Assembly: GCF_902806315.1 (NCBI RefSeq)
Contig: NZ_CADCWD010000056.1
Span: 1 to 63,793 of the forward strand
DNA: 63,793 nt
Reading direction: 5' to 3'
From: an uncultured Sphingosinicella sp.
GTDB taxonomy: Bacteria; Pseudomonadota; Alphaproteobacteria; Sphingomonadales; Sphingomonadaceae
The notes under the pieces are model-generated. The model saw only the letters and a program-made list of their open reading frames with translations, was not told where the DNA came from and did not search any database. Position numbers and translations under genes: made by a program. Shown one piece after another: positions 43,575 through 52,989 of this stretch (position 1 is the first letter of the stretch; each line of letters begins with the position of its first letter).

Positions 43575-44618
43575 GTGCCTGACCTGACGGAGCGCCTCGC
43601 GCGTCTCATCGACACAAGCGGACCGATCAGCGTCGCCCATTATATGGCCGAGGCGAACGCGCATTATTATGCGAGCCGCGATCCGCTCGGCGCGGGCGGG
43701 GATTTCACCACCGCCCCCGAGATCAGCCAGATGTTCGGCGAGCTTGTCGGGCTTTGCCTTGCCGACCTCTGGGTGCGCGCAGGTGCTCCCGGCGATGCCG
43801 CTTATGTGGAGCTCGGTCCCGGTCGCGGCACGCTCGCCGCCGACGCGCTTCGCGCCATGGCCGCGGCCCGCCTTCGCCCGGCCGTGCACCTGGTGGAGAC
43901 CAGCCCCGTTCTTCGCCACGCTCAGGGCGAGCGCCTTCCGGCGGCACAGTGGCACGACGATAGCTCGACGCTGCCGACCGGCGTCCCGCTGCTGGTGGTC
44001 GCCAACGAGTTCTTCGATGCGCTGCCCGTGCGTCAGCTCGTGGCAACCGAGCAGGGCTGGCGCGAGCGGCTCGTGGTGCACGAGCCAAGCCGGTTCAGGC
44101 CGGTGCCGGGTCCTCCGGTCGGCAGCGGCGCGATACCCGCGAGACTTCGTTCCGCTCCGGCCGGCACGGTGCTGGAAACCTCCCCCGCCTCCGTGGCGGT
44201 GGTGCGGCAGCTCGCCAGCCTGATCGCCGCATCGGGCGGGGCGGCGCTGATCGTCGATTATGGCCATGCTGCGACGGCGCCCGGAGACACCCTCCAGGCC
44301 GTCGCCTCGCATGAACATGCAGATCCCTGGATTTCGCCCGGCGAGCGCGACCTCACGACCCATGTCGATTTCGAGGCGCTCGCCGAGGCCGCAAGCGCGG
44401 AGGGGGTGAAGGTGCTCGGCCCCGTGCCGCAGGGCGAATGGTTGAAGGCGCTCGGCATCGAGGCCCGGGCGGGCGCGCTCGCCCGTAACGCTCCCGCGCG
44501 GGCGGAGGAGATTGCCGCGGCCCGCGATCGGCTGGTAGCGGCGGATCAGATGGGCACCTTGTTCAAAGCGATGGCGCTGGTGGCGCCCACCTGGCCTGAC
44601 CCTGCGGGCTTCGCATGA
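43575..44618 (+). CDS. MidA/NDUFAF7-type SAM-dependent methyltransferase
   Basis: 347 residues from GTG 43575. Motifs: FTTAPEISQMFGELVGLCLADLW, the SAM site VELGPGRGTLAADALRAM, VANEFFDALPVRQLV, LIVDYGH and FEALAEAA. NDUFAF7 methylates an arginine of a complex I subunit in mitochondria; bacterial homologues may act on the NuoD-type subunit, which is inference. Its stop overlaps the GNAT gene start (ATGA). Confidence 0.93.
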   Translation: MPDLTERLARLIDTSGPISVAHYMAEANAHYYASRDPLGAGGDFTTAPEISQMFGELVGLCLADLWVRAGAPGDAAYVELGPGRGTLAADALRAMAAARLRPAVHLVETSPVLRHAQGERLPAAQWHDDSSTLPTGVPLLVVANEFFDALPVRQLVATEQGWRERLVVHEPSRFRPVPGPPVGSGAIPARLRSAPAGTVLETSPASVAVVRQLASLIAASGGAALIVDYGHAATAPGDTLQAVASHEHADPWISPGERDLTTHVDFEALAEAASAEGVKVLGPVPQGEWLKALGIEARAGALARNAPARAEEIAAARDRLVAADQMGTLFKAMALVAPTWPDPAGFA

Positions 44619-45160
44619 GCGCCATCACCGACAAGTCCATCACCTATAGGAACGCGGGCCCGGATGATGCGGCACTCATGTCGCAGCTCGGGGCGCGCAC
44701 CTTCACCGAGACGTTCGGCCACCTCTACAGGCCGGAGGACCTTGCCGCCTTCCTGCTCACCCACAGCGAGGAATGCTGGCGCGCCGAGCTGTCCGACCCA
44801 GCCTTCGTCGTCTGCCTCGCCGAAGCCGAGGGCGAGCCCGCAGCCTATGCGAAGCTAGGCCCGCCCAGCCTGCCTTTCGAGCCGCGTGGACCTTCGATCG
44901 AGCTCAGGCAATTCTATCTGCTGAAGCCCTGGCACGGCACCGGTGTCGCCGGAGCCCTGATGGATTGGGCGATCGCCCAAGCCCGCGCCCGCGGGGCCGA
45001 GGACCTCTACCTCTCCGTCTTCACGGACAACCTCCGCGCCCGCCGCTTCTACGCGCGCTGCGGCTTCGAATTTGTCGCCGAATACGCATTCATCGTGGGC
45101 AACCATGCCGACGAGGACCATATCCTGCGCCTGTCCCTGGAGAATGCGCATGCAGGTTGA
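44615..45160 (+). CDS. GNAT-family N-acetyltransferase
   Basis: 181 residues with the acetyl-CoA site YLLKPWHGTGVAGALMDWAIAQARARGAEDLYLSVFTDNLRARRFYARCGFEFV, typical of GNAT enzymes. Substrate unknown; closeness to spermidine-type or ribosomal-protein acetyltransferases cannot be judged. It is coupled to midA upstream and overlaps pgeF by 11 bp downstream. Confidence 0.9.
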   Translation: MSAITDKSITYRNAGPDDAALMSQLGARTFTETFGHLYRPEDLAAFLLTHSEECWRAELSDPAFVVCLAEAEGEPAAYAKLGPPSLPFEPRGPSIELRQFYLLKPWHGTGVAGALMDWAIAQARARGAEDLYLSVFTDNLRARRFYARCGFEFVAEYAFIVGNHADEDHILRLSLENAHAG

Positions 45161-45911
45161 GGTGTTGAAGTCTGGATTGCTGGATGGAGTTCGCCACGGC
45201 TTCCTCGGCCGGCGCGGCGGGGTGTCTCAAGGGCTGCATGGCGGCCTGAACGTGGGCCTCGGATCGCAAGACGACCCGGAGGCGGTGCGCACCAATCGCC
45301 GCCTCGCGGTCGAGGCGGTCGCGCCTGGAGCTAGGCTGGTGACGCTGCACCAGGTCCACTCGGCCACGGCGCTCCCAGTCACCGAGCCGTTTCCCGACAA
45401 TGGCCGCCCTCCAGCAGACGCGCTGGTGACGGATCGCCCGGGGCTGGCGCTCGGCATATTGACCGCTGATTGCACGCCGGTGCTCTTCGCGGACCAGCGG
45501 GCGGGGGTGATCGGCGCCGCGCATTCCGGCTGGAAAGGCGCGATCGGCGGCGTTGTCGAGAGCACGCTTGCCGAAATGGAGCGGCTCGGCGCGGACCGCT
45601 CGAACGTCGTCGCAGCCGTGGGCCCGACCATCGCCCGCAAATCATACGAGGTGGACGAGGGCTTCTTCCGCCGCTTCACGGCCGAGGACCCGGAGCATGA
45701 GCGCTTCTTCTCCGCGGGCAAGCCCGGCCACCATCAGTTCGACCTGGAAGGCTTCGTCCTCGCCCGCATCGCTGCCGCGGGGGTAGGGCGGGTGGAAGCG
45801 CTCGGCCTCGACACCTATTCCGATCCCGACCGCTTCTACAGCTACCGCCGCTCCACGCACCGCGCCGAGCCCGATTACGGCCGCCAGATCTCGCTGATCG
45901 CGCTGCCCTGA
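45150..45911 (+). CDS. pgeF: Peptidoglycan editing factor PgeF (laccase-domain, YfiH family)
   Basis: 253 residues from ATG 45150 (GGAG seven bases upstream; ATG 45144 is an alternative). Metal/active-site motifs TLHQVHSA, LTADCTPVLFAD and IGAAHSGWKGAIGG mark the YfiH/PgeF family, which removes wrongly incorporated residues from cell-wall precursors and is related to purine nucleosidase-type enzymes. Overlaps the GNAT gene. Length is normal. Confidence 0.93.
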   Translation: MQVEVLKSGLLDGVRHGFLGRRGGVSQGLHGGLNVGLGSQDDPEAVRTNRRLAVEAVAPGARLVTLHQVHSATALPVTEPFPDNGRPPADALVTDRPGLALGILTADCTPVLFADQRAGVIGAAHSGWKGAIGGVVESTLAEMERLGADRSNVVAAVGPTIARKSYEVDEGFFRRFTAEDPEHERFFSAGKPGHHQFDLEGFVLARIAAAGVGRVEALGLDTYSDPDRFYSYRRSTHRAEPDYGRQISLIALP

Positions 45912-45961
45912 GCCCTTCCCCGCCTCCGCCGCGCGTGCCATGATCGGCCGGCGGAGGGGGC

Positions 45962-46594
45962 ATGACGGATAGGTGGCAGCTTTACGGTGTGCGCGGCTGG
46001 GGCTCGGCCCTGGCCGAGGCGGCGCTCGCGTGGGTCGACGCTCCGTTCGACATCATCGACGTGGAGGGCTTTGACCGGCCCGGGCCGGCGCGCGACCGGC
46101 TGATCGCGATCAACCCGCTGGCGCGCGTGCCAACCCTGGTTTCGCCGGCGGGTGACGTGCTTACCGAAAGTGCGGCCATCATCCTCCACCTTGCCGACCT
46201 CTATCCGGGAGCTGCCCTGGCGCCAGCGACCGGCGATCCGCTCAGACCCGCTTTCCTCCATCGCCTGATCTGGTTCGTCTCGGTGGTCTATCCGACCTTC
46301 ACCTTTGGCGATTACCCCGAGCGATGGGCGCCCGACGCGGCGGAACAGCTGGCCTCTCGTGTAAACGACTTCCGTCGCACGCTCTGGCTCCAGCTCGAGG
46401 AGGATGTCGGCGAGGGCGAGTGGATGCTGGACGACCGGCCCTCGGCGCTCGACATTTACGTGGCGATCATGTCGCACTGGCGCCCGCGCCGCCCGTGGAT
46501 CGCTGCCAATTGCCCGAAGCTGCACAAGGTCGCTCGTCGGGCCGACGCCCTTCCCACGCTGCAGCCCGTCATGGCGCGCAACTTCCCCGCATGA
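45962..46594 (+). CDS. Glutathione S-transferase-like protein
   Basis: 210 residues. N-terminal thioredoxin-like half with LARVPTLVSPAGDVLTESAAIILHLADLYPG (cis-Pro and the ExxAI glutathione-binding residues), C-terminal helical half with DDRPSALDIYVAIMSHW. The usual catalytic Ser/Tyr/Cys near residue 10 is not obvious (VRGWGSALAEAAL offers Ser). Substrate unknown. Its stop overlaps the SLC13 transporter start (ATGA). Confidence 0.9.
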   Translation: MTDRWQLYGVRGWGSALAEAALAWVDAPFDIIDVEGFDRPGPARDRLIAINPLARVPTLVSPAGDVLTESAAIILHLADLYPGAALAPATGDPLRPAFLHRLIWFVSVVYPTFTFGDYPERWAPDAAEQLASRVNDFRRTLWLQLEEDVGEGEWMLDDRPSALDIYVAIMSHWRPRRPWIAANCPKLHKVARRADALPTLQPVMARNFPA

Positions 46595-48003
46595 CCGCAG
46601 CGCGCCTCGGCCTTTGGGGAGGCCTCCTCGTCTTCGCGCTGATGCTGGTGCTTCCTGCGCCGGTCGGCATGCCGGTCCTGGCTTGGCGCGCGACGGCAAT
46701 CGTGGTGCTGATGGCGATCTGGTGGATGACGCAGGCGCTACCGCTCACCGCGACGGCCCTGATCCCCTTCCTGGCTTTTCCTTTGCTCGGCATCATGAAT
46801 GCGAGCGAGACGGCCGCCGCTTATTATTCCCCAATCCTGTTCCTGGTGCTCGGCGGAGCGATCATCGCGCTGGCGATCGAGCGCACCGGGCTCCACCGCC
46901 GCCTCGCGCTCGCGATCGTGAGCCGCGGCGGCTCCACGCCCGCGGCGATGCTGCTCGCCTTCATGGCCGCGACCGCGATCCTCAGCCTCATCGTCTCCAA
47001 CACCGCGACCACTTTGATCATGATGCCGATCGCGGTGGCCGTGCTGAAGGGCGCGAGGATCGAGCCTGAGCATACGGACGGTTTCGCCGGCGCGCTGGCG
47101 ATCGGCATCGCCTTTGCCGCTTCCATCGGCGGCCTCGGCACCCTCGTGGGTTCGCCGACCAATGCCATCGCGGCCGGCATCATCGAGCGCTCGACCGGGC
47201 TTCGCATCGATTTCCTCACCTGGGCGATTTACGGCCTGCCGCTGGTTCTCGTCGCGATCCCGCTCGCCTGGTTCATTCTCCTCAAGGTGCAGCGGGTCCA
47301 GTCGACCGACTTCGATCCCGCCGCCGCTCGCGCCGGCATTGGCGAAGCCTCCGCCTGGTCGATCGCCGAGAAACGCCTCGTGCCGCTGATCGCATTGGTG
47401 GTGGCTTGCTGGATCGCGATCCCCTTCGTCACGCCCCTGCTGCCCAAGGATTCGCTCACCGACGGCACTGTCGCGGTCGCCGCGGCCTTGCTGCTGTTCG
47501 TGATCCCAGACGGGAGCGGCCGCGCGATCCTCAATTGGGAGGAGGCGAACCGGGCGCCCTGGGGCGTGATCATGATGTTCGGCGGCGGCCTCGCGCTTGC
47601 GGCAGGGATCGGCGAGTCCGGCCTTGCCGATTGGCTCGGAGTGGCGCTCCAGCCGCTCCGCGCGGTTCACCCGCTCATCATCGTGACGGTGCTGGTCGCG
47701 CTGGTGATCGTCATCACCGAATTCGCCTCGAACGTGGCTGCCGCCAGCGGAATCATCCCGGTCGTCGCCGGCATCATCGCCGTGACGGGCCTCGATCCCA
47801 TCCTGCTCGCGCTTCCGGCCGCCTGGGCGGCGAGTTGGGGCTTCATGCTGCCGTCGGGCACCGGACCCAACGCGATCGCCTGGGCCACCGGCCACATCTC
47901 GCTGCCGCGCATGCTGAAGGCGGGCCTGCTGCTCGATCTTGCCGGCGTGCCGCTGATGGTCGGAGTGGTCTGGGCGGTTGCCGCCCTCGCCCGCGGGGTC
48001 TAG
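46591..48003 (+). CDS. SLC13/DASS-family sodium:dicarboxylate-type symporter
   Basis: 470-residue membrane protein with about eleven hydrophobic segments. Family marks: WWMTQALPLTATALIPFLAFPLLGI, the first SNT motif VSNTATTLIMMPIA, IGIAFAASIGGLGTLVGSPTNAI, and the second site EFASNVAAASGIIPV with SNV instead of SNT. It likely imports dicarboxylates or sulfate with Na+; exact substrate unknown. Coupled to the GST gene upstream. Confidence 0.92.
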   Translation: MTAARLGLWGGLLVFALMLVLPAPVGMPVLAWRATAIVVLMAIWWMTQALPLTATALIPFLAFPLLGIMNASETAAAYYSPILFLVLGGAIIALAIERTGLHRRLALAIVSRGGSTPAAMLLAFMAATAILSLIVSNTATTLIMMPIAVAVLKGARIEPEHTDGFAGALAIGIAFAASIGGLGTLVGSPTNAIAAGIIERSTGLRIDFLTWAIYGLPLVLVAIPLAWFILLKVQRVQSTDFDPAAARAGIGEASAWSIAEKRLVPLIALVVACWIAIPFVTPLLPKDSLTDGTVAVAAALLLFVIPDGSGRAILNWEEANRAPWGVIMMFGGGLALAAGIGESGLADWLGVALQPLRAVHPLIIVTVLVALVIVITEFASNVAAASGIIPVVAGIIAVTGLDPILLALPAAWAASWGFMLPSGTGPNAIAWATGHISLPRMLKAGLLLDLAGVPLMVGVVWAVAALARGV

Positions 48004-48030
48004 TCAGCCCGCAATCGCGGGAGACTTAAG

Positions 48031-49335
48031 ATGGAAGACGAATCCGACCTCACCGGCGCAACGCCGCGCCGCCGCCCCAAGAAGGACGTGCTCGACATCG
48101 GCGGCCGCAAGCTCAACCCGCAGACGCTCATGATGGGCCACGGCTACGATCCGGCCTTGTCGGAAGGGTCGCTCAAGGCGCCGATCTTCCTCACTTCCAC
48201 CTTCGTTTTCGAGAATGCGGCCGCGGGCAAGCGCCACTTCGAGGGCGTGACCGGCAAGCGCCCGGGCGGCGCCGAGGGCCTCGTCTATTCTCGCTTCAAC
48301 GGGCCCAACCAGGAGATCCTCGAGGATCGCCTGAGCGTCTGGGAGGATGCCGAGGACGCGCTCACTTTCTCCAGCGGCATGTCCGCGATCGCCACCCTGC
48401 TCCTGACGTTCGTCCAGCCGGGCGACGTGATCGTCCATTCCGGTCCGCTCTACGCCGCGACCGAGACGCTGATCGGCCGCATCCTCGGCAAGTTCGGAGT
48501 GACCTGGCTCGACTTCCCGGCCGGCGCCGAGCGCGAGCAGATTGAAGCCGTTCTGGATCGCGCCAAGGCCCAGGGCCGGGTCTCGCTCATCTATCTCGAA
48601 AGCCCAGCTAATCCGACCAACGCGCTGGTCGACGTGCAAGCCGTCGCGGCCGCGCGGGATGCCCTGTTCGATGGGGACAATCGCCCGCCGATCGCCATCG
48701 ACAACACGTTCCTCGGCCCGCTCTGGTCCAAGCCGCTGGAGCATGGGGCGGACCTGTCGGTCTATTCGCTGACGAAGTATGCGGGCGGCCACAGCGACCT
48801 CGTTGCAGGCGGCGTTGTCGGGGCCAAGTCCCTGATTACGCCGATCCGCATGATGCGCAACACGATCGGCACGATCACCGATCCGAACAGCGCCTGGATG
48901 CTGCTGCGCAGCCTAGAGACGCTGGAGCTGCGCATGAGCCGCGCCGGCGAGAATGCCGAGAAGGTCTGCGCCTTCTTCCGCGATCATCCCAAGGTCGAGA
49001 GTGTCGGCTATCTCGGCTTCCTCACCGATGGTCGCCAGGCTGACATCTACCGCCGCCACTGCACCGGCGCCGGCTCCACCTTCTCGCTGTACCTGAAGGG
49101 CGGCGAGCGCGAGGCTTTCGCATTCCTCGACAGCCTTAAGATTGCCAAGCTGGCGGTCAGCCTCGGCGGGACCGAGACGCTGGCCAGCGCGCCCGCGGCG
49201 ATGACCCACTTGTCCGTCCCCGACGAGCGCAAGGCGGCGCTCGGCATCAGCGACAATCTCGTTCGCATCTCGATCGGCGTCGAAGATGCGGGCGACCTCA
49301 TCGCCGATTTCGACCAGGCGCTGGCGGCAATCTAG
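48031..49335 (+). CDS. Cystathionine gamma-synthase family PLP enzyme
   Basis: 434 residues. PLP lysine at residue 249 in YSLTKYAGGHSD; other motifs SRFNGPNQEILEDRLSVWE, TFSSGMSAIATLLLTF, YLESPANPTN and IDNTFLGPLWSKPLEHGAD. The family covers cystathionine gamma-synthase, O-succinylhomoserine sulfhydrylase and methionine gamma-lyase; sequence alone does not separate them. The N-terminal 30 residues (RRRPKKD) are an extension beyond the usual domain. Possible role in methionine supply. Confidence 0.9.
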   Translation: MEDESDLTGATPRRRPKKDVLDIGGRKLNPQTLMMGHGYDPALSEGSLKAPIFLTSTFVFENAAAGKRHFEGVTGKRPGGAEGLVYSRFNGPNQEILEDRLSVWEDAEDALTFSSGMSAIATLLLTFVQPGDVIVHSGPLYAATETLIGRILGKFGVTWLDFPAGAEREQIEAVLDRAKAQGRVSLIYLESPANPTNALVDVQAVAAARDALFDGDNRPPIAIDNTFLGPLWSKPLEHGADLSVYSLTKYAGGHSDLVAGGVVGAKSLITPIRMMRNTIGTITDPNSAWMLLRSLETLELRMSRAGENAEKVCAFFRDHPKVESVGYLGFLTDGRQADIYRRHCTGAGSTFSLYLKGGEREAFAFLDSLKIAKLAVSLGGTETLASAPAAMTHLSVPDERKAALGISDNLVRISIGVEDAGDLIADFDQALAAI

Positions 49336-49410
49336 CTCCGGAGCGGGTCGGAACGGGCCCGTTCGGAACGGCCTTGCCCGCCGGGGGTTATTGCACCAGT
49401 GTCGCCCGTC

Positions 49411-50523
49411 ATGACCGGAACCGCGGATTTCAGCGAAAGCGTGGAGGGCGACCGCCATGTCCTGCGCTTTACCGGCCCGATGACGCTCGCCCGCATCGGC
49501 ACCCTGCCGGACCGGCTCGACAATGTCGCGAACGGCCGCCGCATGACGCTGGACCTCTCGGGCGTCGAGCGGATGGACACGGTCGGCGCGTGGCTCGTCT
49601 ATCGCCTCGCCCGAAAGACGGAGGCGCAGGTTACAGGCGCCGATCCGCATATGGAGACCCTGCTCGATCAGGTCGCGCAGGCGGACCATCCAGTGAAGGT
49701 GCGGCCGGACCGCACGCCGCCTTTTTACCGCGTGCTCGGCCAGATTGGCGGCTCCACCGCCGTCGCGATCCGCACGCTCGGCGGCCTGGTCGGCTTCTTC
49801 GGCGCACTGCTGATTTCGGCCTGGGGCCTAATCAAGCACCCGCGCCGCTTCCGCCTCAACGCCGTGACGCAGCAGTTCGAGGTGATCGGCATCCATTCGC
49901 TCGGCATCGTTGGGCTGATGAGCTTCCTCGTCGGCATCGTCATCGCGCAGCAGGGCGCGGTCCAGCTCGCGCAGTTCGGCGCGGAGGTTTTCACCGTGAA
50001 CCTGATCGGCCGCAGCGCCGTGAAGGAGCTCGGGCTGCTGATGACAGCGATCATGGTAGCCGGCCGGTCGGGCTCGGCCTTTGCCGCCCAGATCGGCTCG
50101 ATGAAGCTGGCCGAGGAAGTGGACGCGATGCGGACGATCGGCGTCTCGCCGATGGAGGCTCTGGTGCTGCCAAGGGTGCTCGCGACGGTGCTGATGATGC
50201 CGCTGCTCGGCTTCTATGCGGCCTTGCTCGCGATCGTCGGCGGCGGCATCTTCACCTGGCTGTCGCTCGATATCCCGCCGGTCACCTTCGTCCAGCGTAT
50301 CCGCGAAGTCGTGCCAATGACGGACCTGTGGCAGATGCTGATCAAGGCGCCGGTCTTCGGCCTCATTATCGCCATGGCGGGCTGCTTCCAGGGCATGCAG
50401 GTGGAAGGCAATGCCGAGGCGGTGGGGCTTCGCACCACATCCGCCGTCGTGCAGGGCATCTTCCTCGTGATCGTGCTCGACGCCTTTTTCGCTGTATTCT
50501 TCACTTCGATCGGATGGCTGTGA
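49411..50523 (+). CDS. mlaE: MlaE-type ABC lipid transport permease with N-terminal STAS domain
   Basis: About 370 residues (GTG 49399 is an alternative start). Residues 1-100 form a STAS-like domain (LRFTGPMTLARIGTLPDRLD, LDLSGVERMDTVGAWLVYRL), and the rest is the MlaE permease with about five helices (GLMSFLVGIVIAQQGAVQLAQFGAEVF, TAIMVAGRSGSAFAAQIGSM). In E. coli the STAS part is the separate protein MlaB; here it is fused. First gene of the mlaEFD operon that moves phospholipids between membranes. Confidence 0.92.
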   Translation: MTGTADFSESVEGDRHVLRFTGPMTLARIGTLPDRLDNVANGRRMTLDLSGVERMDTVGAWLVYRLARKTEAQVTGADPHMETLLDQVAQADHPVKVRPDRTPPFYRVLGQIGGSTAVAIRTLGGLVGFFGALLISAWGLIKHPRRFRLNAVTQQFEVIGIHSLGIVGLMSFLVGIVIAQQGAVQLAQFGAEVFTVNLIGRSAVKELGLLMTAIMVAGRSGSAFAAQIGSMKLAEEVDAMRTIGVSPMEALVLPRVLATVLMMPLLGFYAALLAIVGGGIFTWLSLDIPPVTFVQRIREVVPMTDLWQMLIKAPVFGLIIAMAGCFQGMQVEGNAEAVGLRTTSAVVQGIFLVIVLDAFFAVFFTSIGWL

Positions 50524-51311
50524 GCACGGACGAGAACATCATCGAGGTGCGTAGCCTCAAGAATGTGTTCGGCACTCAGACCGTCCACGAGAATCTCGAT
50601 CTCGACGTGCGGCGCAGCGAGATCCTAGGAGTTGTGGGTGGGTCCGGCACGGGCAAATCGGTGCTGATGCGTTCCATCATTGGCCTCCAATCCCCCGCTG
50701 AAGGCGAGATCAGCGTGTTCGGCGAGCCGATGATCGGCCGCGACGAGAACGAGGCCAAGGACGTGCGGCGGCGCTGGGGCATTCTGTTCCAGGGCGCCGC
50801 GCTCTTTTCGACGCTGACCGTTGCGGAAAATGTGCAGGTGCCGATCCGGGAATATTTTCCCAAGGTCGACCAGAAGCTGATGGACGAGATCGCCTCGTAC
50901 AAGATCGTGATGAGCGGTCTTCCCGCGGAGGCCGGGCCGAAATTCCCGTCCGAGCTGTCGGGCGGCATGAAGAAGCGCGCCGGCATCGCCCGCGCGCTTG
51001 CGCTCGATCCCGAGCTCCTATTCCTCGACGAGCCGACCGCCGGCCTCGATCCGATCGGCGCCGCCGCCTTCGACCAGCTCATCAAGGAGCTTCAGGCGGC
51101 GCTCGGGCTCACCGTGTTTCTCATCACCCACGATCTCGACACGCTCTACGCCATCTGCGACCGTGTCGCTGTGCTGGCCGACCGCAAGGTCGTGGCGATT
51201 GGAACGATTCCGGAATTATTGGCTTTGGACCATCCATGGATACAGGAATATTTCAGGGGACCCCGCGGGCGCGCCGCCGAGACGGCAGTGCGCGAGAACG
51301 CTGAGGCCTGA
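50514..51311 (+). CDS. mlaF: MlaF-type ABC ATPase
   Basis: 265 residues. Walker A GGSGTGKS, signature LSGGMKKRAGIARALA, Walker B LLFLDEPTAGLDP and switch His in ITHDL. The C-terminus has the HPWIQEYFRGPRGRA tail of MlaF proteins, which contacts the STAS domain. Start overlaps mlaE by 10 bp, and the final base of the stop is the first base of the mlaD start. Energises lipid transport. Confidence 0.95.
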   Translation: MAVSTDENIIEVRSLKNVFGTQTVHENLDLDVRRSEILGVVGGSGTGKSVLMRSIIGLQSPAEGEISVFGEPMIGRDENEAKDVRRRWGILFQGAALFSTLTVAENVQVPIREYFPKVDQKLMDEIASYKIVMSGLPAEAGPKFPSELSGGMKKRAGIARALALDPELLFLDEPTAGLDPIGAAAFDQLIKELQAALGLTVFLITHDLDTLYAICDRVAVLADRKVVAIGTIPELLALDHPWIQEYFRGPRGRAAETAVRENAEA

Positions 51312-52261
51312 TGGAGACCCGTTCCAACCACATTCTCGTCGGCGGCGTCGTGCTCGCCATGATCGCAGCCGTGCTCGCCTTCATCATCTGGCTGAGCCAG
51401 GTGTCGGGCGAGGAGAACAAGCAGTACGACATCTTCTTCCGCCAGGCGGTCGACGGTCTCGCGCGCGGCTCCGCGGTGAGCTTCTCGGGCGTTCCCGTCG
51501 GCACGGTCCAGCAGATCGCGCTGGAGCCCAAGACGCCCGAGTTCGTGCGCGTCCGCATCGAGGTCCGCACCGACACGCCGATCCTTCAGGGAACGACGGC
51601 CACCATCGAGGGCGTGGGCTTTACCGGCGTGTCTCAGATCCAGCTCGACGGCGCCGTCCGTGGCGCCTCCCCGATCACGCAGGCGGGCCCCTATGGCGTG
51701 CCGGTGATCCCGGCCAAGCCCGGCGGCTTCGCCCAACTCCTCAACAGCGCTCCGGAGTTGCTGAACCGCGTCTCCACCCTGACCGAGCGGCTGACCGAGC
51801 TCCTCTCCGATCGCAACCAGAACACCATTTCCGACATCCTCGAAAATGTGGAAACGATGAGCCAGAACCTGGCCGACCGCTCGCCCGAGATCGCCGCGAC
51901 GCTGGCCGAGGCGCAGATCGCGATCCGGCAGGCGGGCGCGGCCGCCGATCGCTTCAGCCAGGTCGCGGGCACCGCCGACCGGCTGCTGAACGAGGAGGGC
52001 CGCCCGGTCATCCGCGATCTGAGGAGCACGATCCGGTCCGCCGAGCAGAGCATGGAGAATCTGAACGCCGCGATCGGCGACGCCCGGCCCGGCGTCCAGG
52101 CGCTCACCAAGCAGACCATTCCCGAAGTCGGCCAGCTGGTGCGCGACCTGCGCGCGACCACAGAGTCGCTCCGCTCGGTCACAGAGCGCCTCGACCGCGA
52201 AGGCGCGCTGTCGATCCTGCAGGGGCAGAAGCTTCCCGATTACGAGGCACCGAAAAGATGA
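51311..52261 (+). CDS. mlaD: MCE-domain periplasmic lipid-binding protein MlaD
   Basis: 316 residues: one N-terminal membrane anchor (ILVGGVVLAMIAAVLAFIIWLS), an MCE domain (YDIFFRQAVDGLARGSAVSFSGVPVGTVQQIAL, ATIEGVGFTGVSQIQLDG), then a long helical part (about 150-300) with heptad-like repeats. The helical tail is longer than in E. coli MlaD (183 residues) but usual in alphaproteobacteria. Hexamers form the lipid channel. Stop overlaps the lipoprotein gene start (ATGA). Confidence 0.94.
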   Translation: METRSNHILVGGVVLAMIAAVLAFIIWLSQVSGEENKQYDIFFRQAVDGLARGSAVSFSGVPVGTVQQIALEPKTPEFVRVRIEVRTDTPILQGTTATIEGVGFTGVSQIQLDGAVRGASPITQAGPYGVPVIPAKPGGFAQLLNSAPELLNRVSTLTERLTELLSDRNQNTISDILENVETMSQNLADRSPEIAATLAEAQIAIRQAGAAADRFSQVAGTADRLLNEEGRPVIRDLRSTIRSAEQSMENLNAAIGDARPGVQALTKQTIPEVGQLVRDLRATTESLRSVTERLDREGALSILQGQKLPDYEAPKR

Positions 52262-52839
52262 GAAAAGCCGCCTTCGCCCTGCTCGCTTGCCTGGGCCTGT
52301 CGGCCTGCTTCGGCGGCGCCAAGGTCCCCGACACGTTGATGACCCTCAGCCCCGCCCAGGCCCGCGCGGCGGCCGCGACCCGCACCGCGGGCGAAGGGGA
52401 GGCGATCACCGTCGTCGTGCCAACCGTGCCGCGCGAGCTCGCGACCTTGCGCGTGCCCGTCCACCAGAGCGATCTCGCCGTCGCCTACCTCAAAAACGCG
52501 CAATGGGTGGAGATGCCCGCCAACCTGTTCGCCCGGCTGGTCTCGGAGACGGTGGCAGCGACCACCGGCCGCGTCGTGTTGGACCCGAGCCAGTTCACCT
52601 TCGACCCCGGCCAGCGCCTGACCGGCACCCTGCAGCGCTTCGGCCTCGACGCGACCCGCATGGAAGCGGTCGCCATCTACGACGCGGCGCTCGCGCGGCA
52701 AGGCGGCGGGATCACTACCCGCCGCTTCGAAGCCCGCGTGCCGATCGCCGCGGCCGATGCTGCAAATGTCGCCCCCGCCCTCAACCAGGCCGCCAACCAG
52801 ATCGCGACTGAAGTCGCCGCCTGGGTGGGCGGAGCTTAA
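52258..52839 (+). CDS. ABC-type transport auxiliary lipoprotein (PqiC/MlaD-associated)
   Basis: 193 residues with lipobox LGLSAC (Cys17) and the ABC_trans_aux domain: LATLRVPVHQSDLAVAYLKNAQWVEMPANLFARLVSETV and a C-terminal block ALNQAANQIATEVAAWVG. Such lipoproteins in the outer membrane receive or deliver lipids together with MCE proteins. Last gene of the mla operon; coupled to mlaD by ATGA. Confidence 0.9.
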   Translation: MRKAAFALLACLGLSACFGGAKVPDTLMTLSPAQARAAAATRTAGEGEAITVVVPTVPRELATLRVPVHQSDLAVAYLKNAQWVEMPANLFARLVSETVAATTGRVVLDPSQFTFDPGQRLTGTLQRFGLDATRMEAVAIYDAALARQGGGITTRRFEARVPIAAADAANVAPALNQAANQIATEVAAWVGGA

Positions 52840-52842
52840 ACA

Positions 52843-52968
52843 CCCCCTCTCCCCTGTGGGGAGAGGGTTGGGGTGAGGGGGAGCGAGCGTTCAGAGAGCG
52901 TCGGCCGTCTGCAGCTAACCTGAGAGCCAGAACCCCCTCACCCAACCCTCTCCCCGCCGGGGAGAGGG
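52843..52968. repeat. Inverted repeat between the mla operon and pepN
   Basis: CCCCTCTCCCCTGTGGGGAG and later CCTCTCCCCGCCGGGGAGAG give two strong hairpins, and GGTTGGGGTGAGGGGG faces CCCCCTCACCCAACC across a 50-bp centre. Placement after two convergent stops suggests a terminator role. Related in style, not identical, to the repeats at 9088 and 29775. Confidence 0.75.
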
Positions 52969-52989
52969 CTAGGAGGCGGTGCCGATCTG

